Shown one piece after another: positions 17,467 to 27,216 of a DNA stretch of 55,397 nt. The number at the start of each line of letters is the position of its first letter. The stretch's first letter is position 1. The stretch comes from an uncultured Treponema sp. (GTDB lineage: Bacteria; Spirochaetota; Spirochaetia; Treponematales; Treponemataceae). The notes below the pieces were generated by a model, which was not told the origin of the DNA, did no database searches, and saw only the letters and a list, made by a program, of their open reading frames with translations. The stretch is taken from positions 1-55,397 of the forward strand of contig CAMWWZ010000005.1 of assembly GCA_947178095.1 (NCBI GenBank). Reading direction: 5' to 3'. A program made the position numbers and the translations under genes.

Positions 17467-19095
17467 TCACGCTTCGGTCGGTGCTTCGTTTTCTATATAG
17501 TCCACAAGCGCGTCGAAAATTTCCTGCGTGAAATTCTTTCCGATATCGGTGGAAAGAATTTGGAACGCTTGTTGCCGGCTCAAAGCCTTGCGATACGGAC
17601 GGTCGGTGGTGAGCGCGTCGTAAATATCGGCGCAAGAAATTATCATCGCCTCTTCGGGATATTCGCCCAACTTTTTCTTGTTGTAGCCGCTTCCGTCCAT
17701 CGTCTCGTGGTGATAACGCACGAAATCTTTTACGTCGTTGAAATAAGGATTGGCAGAAAGAATCTTGTAGCCGATTTCCGTGTGGCTTTCCACGACTTTG
17801 CGCTCGTCCGCGTTGAGAGCCGAAGGCTTGTTCAAAACGTCGTCGGCGATTCCGATCTTTCCGATATCGTGGAGCTGCGCGCCATAACGAAGCATGCGAA
17901 TGCGCTCTTCGTCGTATCCGAGCTTTTGCGCAATGCCCACGGAATACAAAGCCACGCGGTCGGAATGGCCTTCCGTGTACAAGTCTTTCGCCTCGAGCGC
18001 GCTTGAAAGAGACTTCACCATGCTCATGTTGCTTTCGGAAATTTTCGCAAGCAAATTGCGATTGATTATCTCGATGGCAAAAAACGCCGCCGCAATTTCA
18101 AGCAAATACTGATGCTCGATGCTGAACGATTCCTTGCTTTTCGAGCCGCGCGAAAGCGTGATCACGCCGAGCTTTTGTCTCTCGTTTCCAAAAGGCACGC
18201 TCACGAACGAGCCTTTTATGAAAGGCTCAGATTCCATCATCGCGTAAGTGGGATGCGTTTTTCTGTCGGGAACAAAAATCGATTGCCAATTTTTGAAAGC
18301 CTGCCCTGAAATTCCTTCGCCATTTCGCAAAGTCGGCACTTTTTCCCTGTCTACCTTGTAGAACGCGAACGGATAAAGAGTCTTGGTAATTTCATCGTAA
18401 TGATAGGCGACTCCGCGCTCGAACGAAATTTGACCTTTCAAATCTTCAAAGAAACAAGCGTTCACATCCGCAATCTTTTCGTGCCGCTGCAATATGAACG
18501 GATATTTCGCCATCGACAAAAGATTCCGCTGGCTTTTCGCGGCAATCGACGCGGCATACAAATTTATTTGCAAGCGCGAATTGAGCCTCGTCAAAAACTG
18601 GATGTCGCTTGGCTCGAGGATTTCGCCTTCATCTCCGAAATCTTTCGCGCAAATCAAAAGCCAGCCCATCATGTCAAAGCCGTGCACAATCGGCAAAAAA
18701 TATCGTCCCTGATAAAGCAGCTTCAAAACTTCGCCGACCATCGGGTCTTCAATCTGATAATTGGCAAACATTTTTTCCATGGGAATTACGCCGCTTTCCA
18801 TAGAAAGGCATCCGACAAAAACCGAGTCATCCGAAAAACTGGTAATTCCTTCGCGATCAATCTCGCGGTATTCGTGGAATTCAGGCGTGTGGAAAAAAAG
18901 ATGCGCCGTGCACTTCGGAATCTTCTTTTCAACAAGTTCAATCACGGATTTAATCAAGCCGATTGTCGTCGTCCAATTGTTGATTGAATCCATGCTGAAC
19001 TCATCGTTCATGTCCGCCATATTGAAATCGCCACTTGACGAGAAAAATTCATTTTCAACATCGACCACTTCGGTCGTCAACTTTTTTTTTGCCAT
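17467..19095 (-). CDS. GAF-HD-GYP-like signalling phosphodiesterase
   Basis: The 542-residue protein has an N-terminal region with GAF-like character, a second GAF-like domain at about 200-345, a linking helix, and an HD-GYP output domain at 355-540. The metal site is visible as EGHSDRV, HDIGKIGI (409-416) and RYHHETMDGSGY (460-471). HD-GYP enzymes degrade cyclic di-GMP, which fits motile spirochaetes. The diagnostic GYP triplet is GYN here, followed by KKKLGEYP. Activity is therefore plausible but not certain. A TATAAT lies about 30 bases upstream of the ATG. Confidence 0.88.
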   Translation of the reverse strand: MAKKKLTTEVVDVENEFFSSSGDFNMADMNDEFSMDSINNWTTTIGLIKSVIELVEKKIPKCTAHLFFHTPEFHEYREIDREGITSFSDDSVFVGCLSMESGVIPMEKMFANYQIEDPMVGEVLKLLYQGRYFLPIVHGFDMMGWLLICAKDFGDEGEILEPSDIQFLTRLNSRLQINLYAASIAAKSQRNLLSMAKYPFILQRHEKIADVNACFFEDLKGQISFERGVAYHYDEITKTLYPFAFYKVDREKVPTLRNGEGISGQAFKNWQSIFVPDRKTHPTYAMMESEPFIKGSFVSVPFGNERQKLGVITLSRGSKSKESFSIEHQYLLEIAAAFFAIEIINRNLLAKISESNMSMVKSLSSALEAKDLYTEGHSDRVALYSVGIAQKLGYDEERIRMLRYGAQLHDIGKIGIADDVLNKPSALNADERKVVESHTEIGYKILSANPYFNDVKDFVRYHHETMDGSGYNKKKLGEYPEEAMIISCADIYDALTTDRPYRKALSRQQAFQILSTDIGKNFTQEIFDALVDYIENEAPTEA

Positions 19096-19170
19096 AGAAT
19101 CTCTTTTTTGCCCTATGCTAATTATAACACAGTTTTCAAAAAAAGCAAGAAAAATTTCACAAAAAACAAT

Positions 19171-19692
19171 TTATTTTAAAGCTCCAACAAATTGCGAAAT
19201 CTGAGATTTGCTGAACAAAAGTACGACTTCCCCCGAAGAAAAAAGCGCGGGCGAAACATTTTCGCCTTCGCTCGGCGAATTCGGAATCGAAATTGCAAAA
19301 TACGGAGAACGCCCCGAAAACGCATAGCCCGCCGCCGCGCGAATTTCCGCAAATTCCGAAAACCTTTGCCGCGAAGTGCCCCATTCAATCTTCGCCTGAA
19401 AAAGTCCGTATTTTTCCTTGGATTTTTTTTCTTTGCGCGAAAGTTTTTTTCCTTCAAAATCAGAAAAATATTTTTGGCAGGCAGAAGAAAGCGCGGCGAT
19501 TCCTTCTTCGGAAATGCGCAGATTGTAATAACGGCTTCCATAAAAAAATTGCGCGCATTTGCCATCGATATTGATTTCGCGGATTTTGCTTCCGTCAAAA
19601 AATTTCACCTGCGAAAAATCCGAAACGTCTTGCGCCCAAATTCCTGCGAAGGTCGCAATCAAAGCGACAATAAAAACAAAGGCTTTTTTCAT
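19171..19692 (-). CDS. secreted protein of unknown function
   Basis: The 173-residue protein has a signal peptide (MKKAFVFIVALIATFAGIWA) and no recognised domain. The mature part has a strand-rich beginning (FDGSKIREINIDGKCAQFFY), a Lys/Glu-rich helix and a closing segment GEVVLLFSKSQISQFVGAL. On the minus strand a TAATAT box at 19704-19699 lies six bases before the ATG and there is no SD, so the mRNA may be leaderless. It is divergent from gpmI. Confidence 0.7.
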   Translation of the reverse strand: MKKAFVFIVALIATFAGIWAQDVSDFSQVKFFDGSKIREINIDGKCAQFFYGSRYYNLRISEEGIAALSSACQKYFSDFEGKKLSRKEKKSKEKYGLFQAKIEWGTSRQRFSEFAEIRAAAGYAFSGRSPYFAISIPNSPSEGENVSPALFSSGEVVLLFSKSQISQFVGALK

Positions 19693-19779
19693 AATGAAAT
19701 ATTATCATTTATTCGAATTTTTTAACAGTGGAAAACAAAAAATACTTCGCATTGTCGTGCTCGCGCCTTTCAAAACTCC

Positions 19780-19808
19780 TTGCTTTTCTGCCTTGAATTC
19801 GTTATAAT
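19780..19808 (+). promoter_or_regulatory. gpmI promoter
   Basis: TTGCTT (19780-19785) and TATAAT (19803-19808) are spaced by 17 bases. The ATG of gpmI lies 51 bases downstream with a GGAGG SD, a conventional leader unlike the leaderless genes nearby. Confidence 0.75.
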
Positions 19809-19859
19809 TACTTTAAATCATTTCAATCAAATTTGAGCAAGATTCTTTTGGAGGAAAGT

Positions 19860-21521
19860 ATGGAAGCGGAATCATTGGGAAAAAATCCTAATTGGAAAGG
19901 CAGGCGCGGGCCAGTCGTGCTTGTCATCATGGATGGCGTGGGCTACGGTAAATACGAGGAAGGCGACGCGGTGAAAGCGAGCCGAATGAAATACCTCGAC
20001 TGGTTCAAGGCAAATTGCCCGAACACGAAGCTCAAGGCGCACGGAACAGCAGTAGGCTTGCCGAGCGACGACGACATGGGAAACAGCGAAGTGGGGCACA
20101 ACGCGATGGGCTGCGGACGAGTGTTCGCGCAAGGCGCGAAGCTTGTATCCAACGCGATTTCCTCGGGCGCAATGTTCGAAGCCGAAACATGGAAAAAGCT
20201 AGTCGCGAACGTAAACAAAAACGGCACTACATTGCATTTCATCGGTCTCGTGTCCGACGGCAACGTGCACTCGCACATCGACCACCTGAAGGCAATGGTT
20301 GAGCGAGCGGCGGCGGACGGGGTAAAGAAAATCCGCGTGCACGCATTGCTTGACGGCCGCGACGTGGACCCCACATCCGCGCTGAACTACATCACGCCCC
20401 TTGAAGAATTCCTTGCGGGATTCGCGGGATGCGACTACAGAATCGCTTCCGGCGGCGGACGAATGTTCATGACTATGGACCGCTACAATGCGGACTGGAG
20501 CATGGTGGAACGCGGCTGGAAAGCGCACGTACTAGGCGAAGGCCGCCAGTTCGAAAGCGCGACCAAGGCTATCGAGACATACCGTGCCGAAAACGCAGGC
20601 ATCCTCGATCAGGACATGCACGAGTTCGTGATCGCTGCGGATGGAAAGCCCGTCGGAACAATCGAAGACGGAGACAGCGTGATTTACTTTAACTTCCGAG
20701 GCGACCGCGCATTGGAAATGACAGCGGCATTTGAAAATGACGACGCGAACTTCGGACACTTCGACCGAAAGCGTCGCCCCGCCGTAGAATACGCCGGAAT
20801 GATGGAATACGACGGCGACTTGCACATTCCGCATCAGTTCCTCGTGAGCCCTCCGAGCATCGACCGCACGATGGGAGAATACCTTACGAAAAGCGGCGTA
20901 AGGCTGATGGCAATCAGCGAGACACAAAAATACGGCCACGTTACCTACTTCTTCAACGGCAATAAACTTGGAAAGTTCGACGAGAACCTAGAAGAATACA
21001 TCGAAGTGAAGAGCGACGTCGTGCCCTTTGAACAGCGACCCTGGATGAAATGCGCGGAAATCACGGACAAAGTCGTAGAAGCCATCAAGAGCGGCAAGTA
21101 CGACCACATCCGCCTGAACTTCCCGAACGGCGACATGGTCGGGCATACTGGTGTGTTCAACGCCGTGGTCTGTTCCATGGAAGGAATGGATTTGCAACTC
21201 GGACGAATCAAGGCTGCCATAGAAGAGGCGGGCGGAATCCTCTGCATTACCGCCGACCATGGAAACAGCGACGACATGTACGAGCACGATAAAAAGACTG
21301 GCGGCGTTAAGATGGACGCGAACGGCGAGCCAAAGGCAAAGACAAGCCATAGCCTTAACCCCGTGCCGGGCATCATCTACGATCCCGAGTACAAGGGCGA
21401 GTACGACAATTCAAAACTGAACGAAGGTCTTGGCATTTCCAGCTGGCCTGCAACGCTCATGCAGCTTATGGGCTTCGTGCCGCCTGCGGACTATGACAAG
21501 AGCATGCTGATTTTGAAGTAA
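19860..21521 (+). CDS. gpmI: 2,3-bisphosphoglycerate-independent phosphoglycerate mutase
   Basis: This glycolytic enzyme interconverts 3- and 2-phosphoglycerate with manganese. The 553-residue protein of the alkaline-phosphatase superfamily has VVLVIMDGVGYGKYEEGDAV with metal ligand Asp25. The phospho-serine Ser76 is in DMGNSEVGHNAMG, with HALLDGRDVDPTS and YFNFRGDRALEM following, and the C-terminal metal site ITADHGNSDDMYEH. The length is typical of the longer GpmI subgroup. ATG 19860 has GGAGG five bases upstream, so it is preferred over the upstream TTG. Codon use looks more GC-rich and regular than in neighbours, consistent with high expression. Confidence 0.95.
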   Translation: MEAESLGKNPNWKGRRGPVVLVIMDGVGYGKYEEGDAVKASRMKYLDWFKANCPNTKLKAHGTAVGLPSDDDMGNSEVGHNAMGCGRVFAQGAKLVSNAISSGAMFEAETWKKLVANVNKNGTTLHFIGLVSDGNVHSHIDHLKAMVERAAADGVKKIRVHALLDGRDVDPTSALNYITPLEEFLAGFAGCDYRIASGGGRMFMTMDRYNADWSMVERGWKAHVLGEGRQFESATKAIETYRAENAGILDQDMHEFVIAADGKPVGTIEDGDSVIYFNFRGDRALEMTAAFENDDANFGHFDRKRRPAVEYAGMMEYDGDLHIPHQFLVSPPSIDRTMGEYLTKSGVRLMAISETQKYGHVTYFFNGNKLGKFDENLEEYIEVKSDVVPFEQRPWMKCAEITDKVVEAIKSGKYDHIRLNFPNGDMVGHTGVFNAVVCSMEGMDLQLGRIKAAIEEAGGILCITADHGNSDDMYEHDKKTGGVKMDANGEPKAKTSHSLNPVPGIIYDPEYKGEYDNSKLNEGLGISSWPATLMQLMGFVPPADYDKSMLILK

Positions 21522-21539
21522 ACTAAAAGTGTGTGATAC

Positions 21540-21579
21540 AAAAAGGTCTGCGACATCGGAAGATGTCGCAGACCTTTTT
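21540..21579 (+). terminator. intrinsic terminator of gpmI
   Basis: Perfect 18-base arms with a GGAA loop and a terminal run of Ts lie 19 bases after the gpmI stop codon. Confidence 0.9.
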
Positions 21580-21630
21580 ACTTTTTGGAGGAAAATTGAG
21601 AATTTACAAAATAATAATCAAAAAAAACAC

Positions 21631-21659
21631 TGTTCAAAAAAACGCTAAAATGCTATACT
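21631..21659 (+). promoter_or_regulatory. promoter of the restriction-modification pair
   Basis: TATACT at 21654-21659 is six bases before the methyltransferase ATG. A weak -35 candidate TGTTCA lies 17 bases further upstream. No SD is present before the ATG. Confidence 0.5.
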
Positions 21660-21665
21660 CAATAT

Positions 21666-22958
21666 ATGTGCAAGCAAACTATTTGCGAACTTTTCGCTGG
21701 TGTGGGTGGATTCAGACTCGGACTTGAAAGATCTTCGCCAAAATGGGAAACAGTTTGGGCAAACCAATGGGAACCTGGAAAACAGCGGCAAGACGCATTC
21801 GATTGTTATTGCGCACATTTTGGAAAAAAAGATATTTATGTCAATGAAGACATCTCTTTAGTAGATAAATTTAAAATTCCAAACCACAATTTACTTGTAG
21901 GCGGATTTCCATGTCAAGATTATTCCGTCGCTCGAAGTTTGAATGGCGAAAAAGGAATTGAAGGAAAAAAAGGCGTTCTTTGGTGGTCGATTCTGGAAAT
22001 TTTAAAGGCGAAAAAACCGCCATTCGTTTTATTGGAAAATGTAGACAGGCTTTTGATTTCTCCGTCAAAACAACGCGGACGAGATTTTGGTATAATTCTT
22101 TCATGCTTAAATTCAGAAGGATATATTGTAGAATGGCGCGTAGTAAATGCGGCAGAGTATGGCGAAGTTCAGCGCAGACGAAGGATTTTTATTTTTGCAT
22201 ACAAAACAGAAACGAATTTTGCTAAATCTTTGGAATTGCTTGAAAACCAAGATGCTTTGGATGTAATCAAAAATCGGGGATTTTTCGCACAGACATTTGC
22301 CCTTGCTGAAATTGAATTGGATGAAATGAAAATTGGAAAACTTCCGAGCAATATTTTGACAGTTTCAGATGAATTCAAATTTGATTTTAAGAATTCTGGA
22401 GTTATGTTCAACGGAAATATTTTCACTGTAAAAACTATTCCTCAAAAAATGGATGCCACTCCACTAAAAGCTATATTGGAAAAATCTAAAGTTGCAGAAA
22501 AATATTTTATTTCTGAAAAAAATCTTTATTACACAGATTTAGAAACAACGCACTCTGACGAAACAGAAACTGAAATCCCAAAAGAAAGTCGCCACACTTG
22601 GCAGTATATAAAGGGAGCAAAACGCAAATGGCGAACGACAAAAAATGGACATCGCTATATTTATTCCGAAGGCGCAATCCCGATGATTGACAAGTGGGAC
22701 GCACCTGCTAGAACTATGCTTACCAGTGAAGGAAGTTTTAATAGAAGCACTCATATTGTTCGCGATTTAAATAACAAAAAAATTAGGATTCTCACTCCCG
22801 TTGAAGCAGAACGAATACAAGGTTTTCCTGATAATTGGACAAACACTGGAATGAGTGAAAAATTTCGCTATTTCTGTATGGGGAATGCGCTTGTTGTTGG
22901 GCTTGTTGAAAAAATGGGAAGAATGTTGAATAAGATTTTCGATGCAGAAAAGGAATGA
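21666..22958 (+). CDS. DNA (cytosine-5) methyltransferase, likely GATC-specific
   Basis: The 430-residue C5-cytosine methyltransferase has all key motifs: I FAGVGGFRLGL (10-20), IV GGFPCQDYS with catalytic Cys83, VI LLENVDRLL (ENV 124-126), VIII QRRRRIFIF (169-177), and X CMGNALVVGLV near the end. The target-recognition region lies between about 230 and 350. The neighbouring endonuclease is of the Sau3AI/MutH type, whose known members cut GATC and are paired with C5 methyltransferases, so GATC is the inferred target. The gene is distinctly AT-rich compared with gpmI and mnmG, suggesting acquisition. A -10 box six bases before the ATG suggests a leaderless message. Confidence 0.93.
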   Translation: MCKQTICELFAGVGGFRLGLERSSPKWETVWANQWEPGKQRQDAFDCYCAHFGKKDIYVNEDISLVDKFKIPNHNLLVGGFPCQDYSVARSLNGEKGIEGKKGVLWWSILEILKAKKPPFVLLENVDRLLISPSKQRGRDFGIILSCLNSEGYIVEWRVVNAAEYGEVQRRRRIFIFAYKTETNFAKSLELLENQDALDVIKNRGFFAQTFALAEIELDEMKIGKLPSNILTVSDEFKFDFKNSGVMFNGNIFTVKTIPQKMDATPLKAILEKSKVAEKYFISEKNLYYTDLETTHSDETETEIPKESRHTWQYIKGAKRKWRTTKNGHRYIYSEGAIPMIDKWDAPARTMLTSEGSFNRSTHIVRDLNNKKIRILTPVEAERIQGFPDNWTNTGMSEKFRYFCMGNALVVGLVEKMGRMLNKIFDAEKE

Positions 22959-24355
22959 GCCATATGAAAAAGGTTTACGATGATTCAGACTTGAAATCAA
23001 TTATAAGTTATGCTCAGCGACTTGAAAATAAAACTATTGACGAGGTGAATTTTGAGCAGAAAACCTACGGAGCGATTTTGACGAATCACTCTGATTCAAG
23101 AATAGTAGAATTTAAAGGAAAAGGTGCTTTTGGAAACTATCTAGAAACTGCTTATTTCGGGAAAAAGCCTGATAATAAATCTCAGGCAGATTTTTCAAAA
23201 TCAAATTTGGAATTGAAAGCATCCCCTTTAAAAATTCTTTCAAATTATGAAGTCAAAGTTAAAGAGCGACTTGTACTCAATCATTTTACATTCAATGATT
23301 TGGATAAGGAAGTTTTCGATTCTTCGCACTTTAAGGAAAAGAATCAGAATATCTTGATAGTATTTTATTTTTATGACAAAAACAGTAGTCCTGGAAAAAT
23401 GAAAGTATCTATTGCCGATTTGTGGCAATGCATAAAAGAAGACGAATTCCAAATCCGTCAAGACTGGCAAACCATTGTGAATAAAATTCATGATGGAAAA
23501 GCACATGAAATTTCAGAGGGCGATACATTGTATCTAGGAGCTTGCACAAAAGGCGTGACAAAAGAAAGCAGCATGCAAGTTCAGCCGCATTCTGAAGTCC
23601 GTGCGGCAGGAAGAGCGTTTTGTTTCAAACTTGGTTACATAAACCATATTTATCAAATTCTTTTGCAACGTCGTGAACACAGAAAAGAAATGGAAACTAG
23701 ACTTTTGGGAAAAAATGAAGATTTTGAAAAAAAGATAAATTTCCTTTATGCTCCGTATTTGAAACTTCCGATAAGAAAAATTTATAAAATGCGTGGAAAA
23801 ATTTACAATCCAAATAACAAATCTCGATTCGCTCAAATTGCCCGTGATATAATAGGACTAAACAAAAGTGAAACAAATCTGTACGAATTCAACGCCTCTG
23901 GAATCCAAGTGAAAACAATTCGTGTTGAGTATGATGGGAAAATGACTGAATCTCTTTCTTTCAAAACCATTGACTTTTGCGAAATTGTTGATGAAGAGTG
24001 GGAAGAAAGTTATTTTTACAGTGCGGTAACCAGCAAATTTATTTTTGTAATTTTTAAACAAGATTCGAAGGAAGGTGAATATTTTCTTGACCGTGTAGTT
24101 TTTTGGCAAATTCCAAAATCCGACTATGACATAATAAAATCAGTTTGGCTTGAGACACGGGAAAAAATTCGCCAAGGCGACTATAAAAATTTTGTCAAAA
24201 TAAGAGAGAATCGAATTGCGCATGTTAGACCTCATGCAAAAGACAGCCGTGATTTATCAATTACTCCACAAGGAACTTTTGAAAAGAAAAAGTGTTTTTG
24301 GATTAACCAAAGATACATTCAAGAAAATGTACTCAATCCGATTTATCGCAAGTAA
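22955..24355 (+). CDS. Sau3AI-type type II restriction endonuclease
   Basis: The 466-residue protein has a MutH/Sau3AI-type nuclease domain in its N-terminal third. The catalytic Asp79, Glu86 and Lys88 occur as ADFSKSNLELK, the same D-x6-E-x-K spacing as in MutH. The preceding GAFGNYLETAYFG also fits. The C-terminal half (EGEYFLDRVVFWQIPKSDYD, ENRIAHVRPHAKDSRDL) resembles the second, catalytically inactive MutH-like domain of Sau3AI, which helps binding to two GATC sites. The start overlaps the methyltransferase stop (ATGA), so expression is coupled. The pair is AT-rich and inserted between gpmI and mnmG. Confidence 0.85.
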   Translation: MSHMKKVYDDSDLKSIISYAQRLENKTIDEVNFEQKTYGAILTNHSDSRIVEFKGKGAFGNYLETAYFGKKPDNKSQADFSKSNLELKASPLKILSNYEVKVKERLVLNHFTFNDLDKEVFDSSHFKEKNQNILIVFYFYDKNSSPGKMKVSIADLWQCIKEDEFQIRQDWQTIVNKIHDGKAHEISEGDTLYLGACTKGVTKESSMQVQPHSEVRAAGRAFCFKLGYINHIYQILLQRREHRKEMETRLLGKNEDFEKKINFLYAPYLKLPIRKIYKMRGKIYNPNNKSRFAQIARDIIGLNKSETNLYEFNASGIQVKTIRVEYDGKMTESLSFKTIDFCEIVDEEWEESYFYSAVTSKFIFVIFKQDSKEGEYFLDRVVFWQIPKSDYDIIKSVWLETREKIRQGDYKNFVKIRENRIAHVRPHAKDSRDLSITPQGTFEKKKCFWINQRYIQENVLNPIYRK

Positions 24356-24391
24356 ATTATATAAACATAAAATAATTTTCAGGATTTATTT

Positions 24392-26443
24392 ATGGCAGGA
24401 TTTTACGACAGTTTTGATGTCGCAGTAGTAGGCGCGGGGCACGCAGGCATTGAGGCGAGCCTTGCATGCGCCCGCATGGGCTTGAAAACAATTGTAGTTA
24501 CACAATCGATTGACGCGGTGGGGCGAATGTCGTGCAATCCTTCGATTGGCGGAATTGCAAAGGGGAACATCGTTTGTGAGATAGACGCGCTTGGCGGAGA
24601 GATGGCTCGTCTCATCGACCGCTCTATGATTCAGTACAGGCTCTTGAACAAAAGCCGAGGTCCTGCCGTCCGTGCTCCCCGAAGCCAAGCGGACAAGATT
24701 CTTTACTCACAGCTCGCTCGACAAACGTTGGAAAGCACGCCTAACCTTTCCACTTTGATGGATGTTGTAACCGACATAATCACGACTGATTCCGATGTTC
24801 CGCTTTCGACATCAGATTCAGTCCGCGAGACTACCGATGATAATTCACACGTACAAGCCGCGCAGTCTTCCATAGGAACTATGCGGAAGAAAATTACAGG
24901 TATCGTGACAGAACGGGGGCGCGTAATTCCTGTGCGCGCGGTGGTGCTCACGACAGGAACATTTTTAGGCGGAAGAATATTCATCGGAGAATATGACGCG
25001 CCCTGCGGACGCTTGGGCGAAGGCGGCGCGTATGGGCTTACGCACAGCTTGAGAAGGCTTGGCTTTTCAATCGGGAGACTTAAGACCGGCACTCCTCCCC
25101 GCATACTCAAATCCTCGGTCAATTTCGAAGCACTTGAAATACAGGCTGGCGATGATGAGATAATCCCATTCAGTTTCGACGATGAAAAGATAGAACGTCC
25201 GATGGTTCCTTGCCATATCGTCTACACCAACGAGAGAACGCATGAAATCATTCGGCGGAATATAGGACGCTCGCCGCTTTTCAGCGGAAAGATTCAAGGC
25301 ACGGGGCCTAGATATTGCCCTAGCATCGAAGACAAGGTGATGAGATTCGCCGAGCGAGAACGTCACCAAATCTTCGTAGAGCCGGAAGGTCTTTCTACCG
25401 AAGAAATTTACCTGAACGGTCTTTCGTCGTCCTTGCCGGAAAGCGTTCAGGATGAGTTTTTGCGCACAATGCGGGGGTTCGAAGATGCCATTGTCAGCAG
25501 GCCGGGCTACGCTGTGGAATACGATTACGTGGAGCCCACGCAGCTCTACCCTTCCCTTGAAACAAAGCGTGTGGCGGGACTGTTCCACGCAGGGCAAATA
25601 AACGGAACGAGCGGCTACGAGGAAGCGGCAGGGCAAGGACTTGTCGCAGGAATCAACGCCGGGTATTATGCCCGTGCCCACAGGGATTTGTGCGGACCTC
25701 TATGCGAGTCTTCGAAAGGAGTCTTTTCCTTTCCGGCATCGCTTGAAGAGAATCATTTTGCGCCGAAGTATTATTTCTCCGAAACAGAAATCTCTTTGAT
25801 GGATGAAGCCTCGCAAAAGGTTCAAAGCCAGCTTAATGAAAGAGTCGCCGCTACCCAAAGCGAACACGGCTTCTCCACTTTCCGCAAGATTCCGGATTAT
25901 GCTCCCCTTGTGCTCGGGCGCGACGAGGCGTACATCGGAGTATTAATTGACGACCTTGTAACGCTCGGTACTAAAGAGCCTTACAGGATGTTCACCGCGC
26001 GCGCCGAATATCGGCTTAAACTGCGCTACGACACGGCCGACCGCCGCCTTGCGAGAAAGGCGTTCGACGCTGGCTTGAAAACACAGGCGCAGTACGATGC
26101 AGTCTTGAGAAAATATGAGCAGGAAGAAGAGGCTTTGCAGTTCATCGCCAAGAATCCGGGCGCACCAAATCCAGGCTTCTTTGATGAAAAGATTTGGGAA
26201 TGCGCCCTCATCGACAACAAGTACAAATATTACATAGAAAAGCAAGACCGCCGCGTGGAGAAAATGCATCGGCTTGAAAACCTTGCCATACCAAAGGACT
26301 TCGACTACAACGCTATTCCCTCATTGAGCGCGGAATCCCGCACCAAACTGAATTCTGTGCGTCCGCTCACTTTGGGGCAAGCCAGCCGAATCAGCGGAAT
26401 CAGGAACAGCGACATCATGCTTTTGATGGTTTATCTGAAATGA
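24392..26443 (+). CDS. mnmG: tRNA uridine-5-carboxymethylaminomethyl modification enzyme MnmG
   Basis: With MnmE this FAD enzyme modifies wobble uridine 34 of several tRNAs. The 683-residue protein has the FAD motif VVGAGHAG (12-19), [12 protein letters not shown] near 47-58, [25 protein letters not shown] and the C-terminal [18 protein letters not shown]. It is somewhat longer than usual (~620-630). The excess comes from an Asp/Ser/Thr-rich insertion around 125-160 and a second near 425-450. An AGGA lies before the ATG. The downstream GNAT gene overlaps its stop by four bases. Confidence 0.95.
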   Translation: MAGFYDSFDVAVVGAGHAGIEASLACARMGLKTIVVTQSIDAVGRMSCNPSIGGIAKGNIVCEIDALGGEMARLIDRSMIQYRLLNKSRGPAVRAPRSQADKILYSQLARQTLESTPNLSTLMDVVTDIITTDSDVPLSTSDSVRETTDDNSHVQAAQSSIGTMRKKITGIVTERGRVIPVRAVVLTTGTFLGGRIFIGEYDAPCGRLGEGGAYGLTHSLRRLGFSIGRLKTGTPPRILKSSVNFEALEIQAGDDEIIPFSFDDEKIERPMVPCHIVYTNERTHEIIRRNIGRSPLFSGKIQGTGPRYCPSIEDKVMRFAERERHQIFVEPEGLSTEEIYLNGLSSSLPESVQDEFLRTMRGFEDAIVSRPGYAVEYDYVEPTQLYPSLETKRVAGLFHAGQINGTSGYEEAAGQGLVAGINAGYYARAHRDLCGPLCESSKGVFSFPASLEENHFAPKYYFSETEISLMDEASQKVQSQLNERVAATQSEHGFSTFRKIPDYAPLVLGRDEAYIGVLIDDLVTLGTKEPYRMFTARAEYRLKLRYDTADRRLARKAFDAGLKTQAQYDAVLRKYEQEEEALQFIAKNPGAPNPGFFDEKIWECALIDNKYKYYIEKQDRRVEKMHRLENLAIPKDFDYNAIPSLSAESRTKLNSVRPLTLGQASRISGIRNSDIMLLMVYLK

Positions 26444-26883
26444 AAATCAAAGAAGTCAAAGAAAATAAAAAGCAATTTCTTTCGCTGCTGATTTTGGCGG
26501 ACGAACAAGAAAATATGATAGACCGATACATTGAAAGGGGAACAATGTTCGTGCTGGACGACGGCGGAATAAAATGCGAATGCGTTGTCACGGACGAAGG
26601 CTGCGGCATTCTTGAAATCAAAAACATCGCGACAAAGCCTGATTGCCAAGGCAAGGGCTACGGCAAGGCGATGATTGATTTTATCGCCGCAAAATACAAA
26701 GGAAGATATTCAATATTGCAAGTCGGCACGGGAGACAGCCCAGCGACAATTCCATTTTATGAAAAATGCGGATTTGTGCGCTCGCACATCATAAAAAATT
26801 TCTTTGTAGAAAATTATGATCATCCGATATATGAATGTGGCGTTCAGCTCGTGGACATGATTTATTTGCGAAAGGAAATATAA
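26440..26883 (+). CDS. GNAT family N-acetyltransferase
   Basis: The 147-residue protein has the acetyl-CoA binding motif A at about 62-79 ([19 protein letters not shown]), preceded by a strand with GILEIKN and followed by [11 protein letters not shown], the usual motif B. The acceptor substrate is unknown. The ATG overlaps the mnmG stop as ATGA, so it is translated with mnmG. After its stop the sequence enters the structured element in front of the next GNAT gene. Confidence 0.85.
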   Translation: MKIKEVKENKKQFLSLLILADEQENMIDRYIERGTMFVLDDGGIKCECVVTDEGCGILEIKNIATKPDCQGKGYGKAMIDFIAAKYKGRYSILQVGTGDSPATIPFYEKCGFVRSHIIKNFFVENYDHPIYECGVQLVDMIYLRKEI

Positions 26884-26966
26884 CTTGACATTTTTTGTCA
26901 TATTAAGATTGGGAAAAATTCGCTATGCGGTATGACAAATGCGCCGCATAATTTTTTATGGGAGTT

Positions 26967-27017
26967 ATGATAAAAGCACCGCACAAATGGAACGCAAGCT
27001 TTTTATTTACATTGTAA
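26967..27017 (+). CDS. possible 16-codon leader peptide in element copy 1
   Basis: A GGGAG SD two bases upstream precedes a short frame reading MIKAPHKWNASFLFTL and ending in TAA. The same frame in the other copy differs in one residue (Ile to Gln) and one silent change. The start codon lies in the first arm of stem P1, so ribosome loading and folding would compete. Only three base differences exist in the frame, and the sequence just beyond it is identical too, so protein-level selection cannot be claimed. Confidence 0.3.
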   Translation: MIKAPHKWNASFLFTL

Positions 27018-27174
27018 ATCGAATGCTTGCTACCGAGTTTTTCACTACGTGAAAAACTCGCGCGGCACTTTTATCATGTCAAGTTTCCGTCGGAAACTTA
27101 CATATTTAATGCACATTCCGCTTGAAACTTCGCGCGATGCGCTCGTTGCGAAGCACTGCGTTGCGAATGCGCGT

Positions 27175-27216
27175 AAAAAGTCAAGAAGAAAGTTTCAACT
27201 TTCTTCTTGACTTTTT
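27175..27216 (+). promoter_or_regulatory. 20-bp hairpin abutting the SD of the GNAT gene at 27230
   Basis: The arms 27175-27194 and 27197-27216 are exact reverse complements with a TC centre. GGGAG follows at 27219-27223. The equivalent hairpin before transketolase has compensating base changes. Confidence 0.7.

Noticed and set aside
26884..26912. TTGACA at 26884 as a -35 box for a promoter of the structured element.
   Set aside because: No acceptable -10 box at 16-18 bases; the TTGACA is part of a TGACA/TGTCA inverted repeat.
27109..27210. A second reading frame of 33 codons in element copy 1 (and 50863-50762 in copy 2), starting M(H/R)IPLETSR.
   Set aside because: The frame length is the same in both copies, but nearly all base differences change the amino acid while stem pairing is kept, so selection acts on the fold and not on a peptide.
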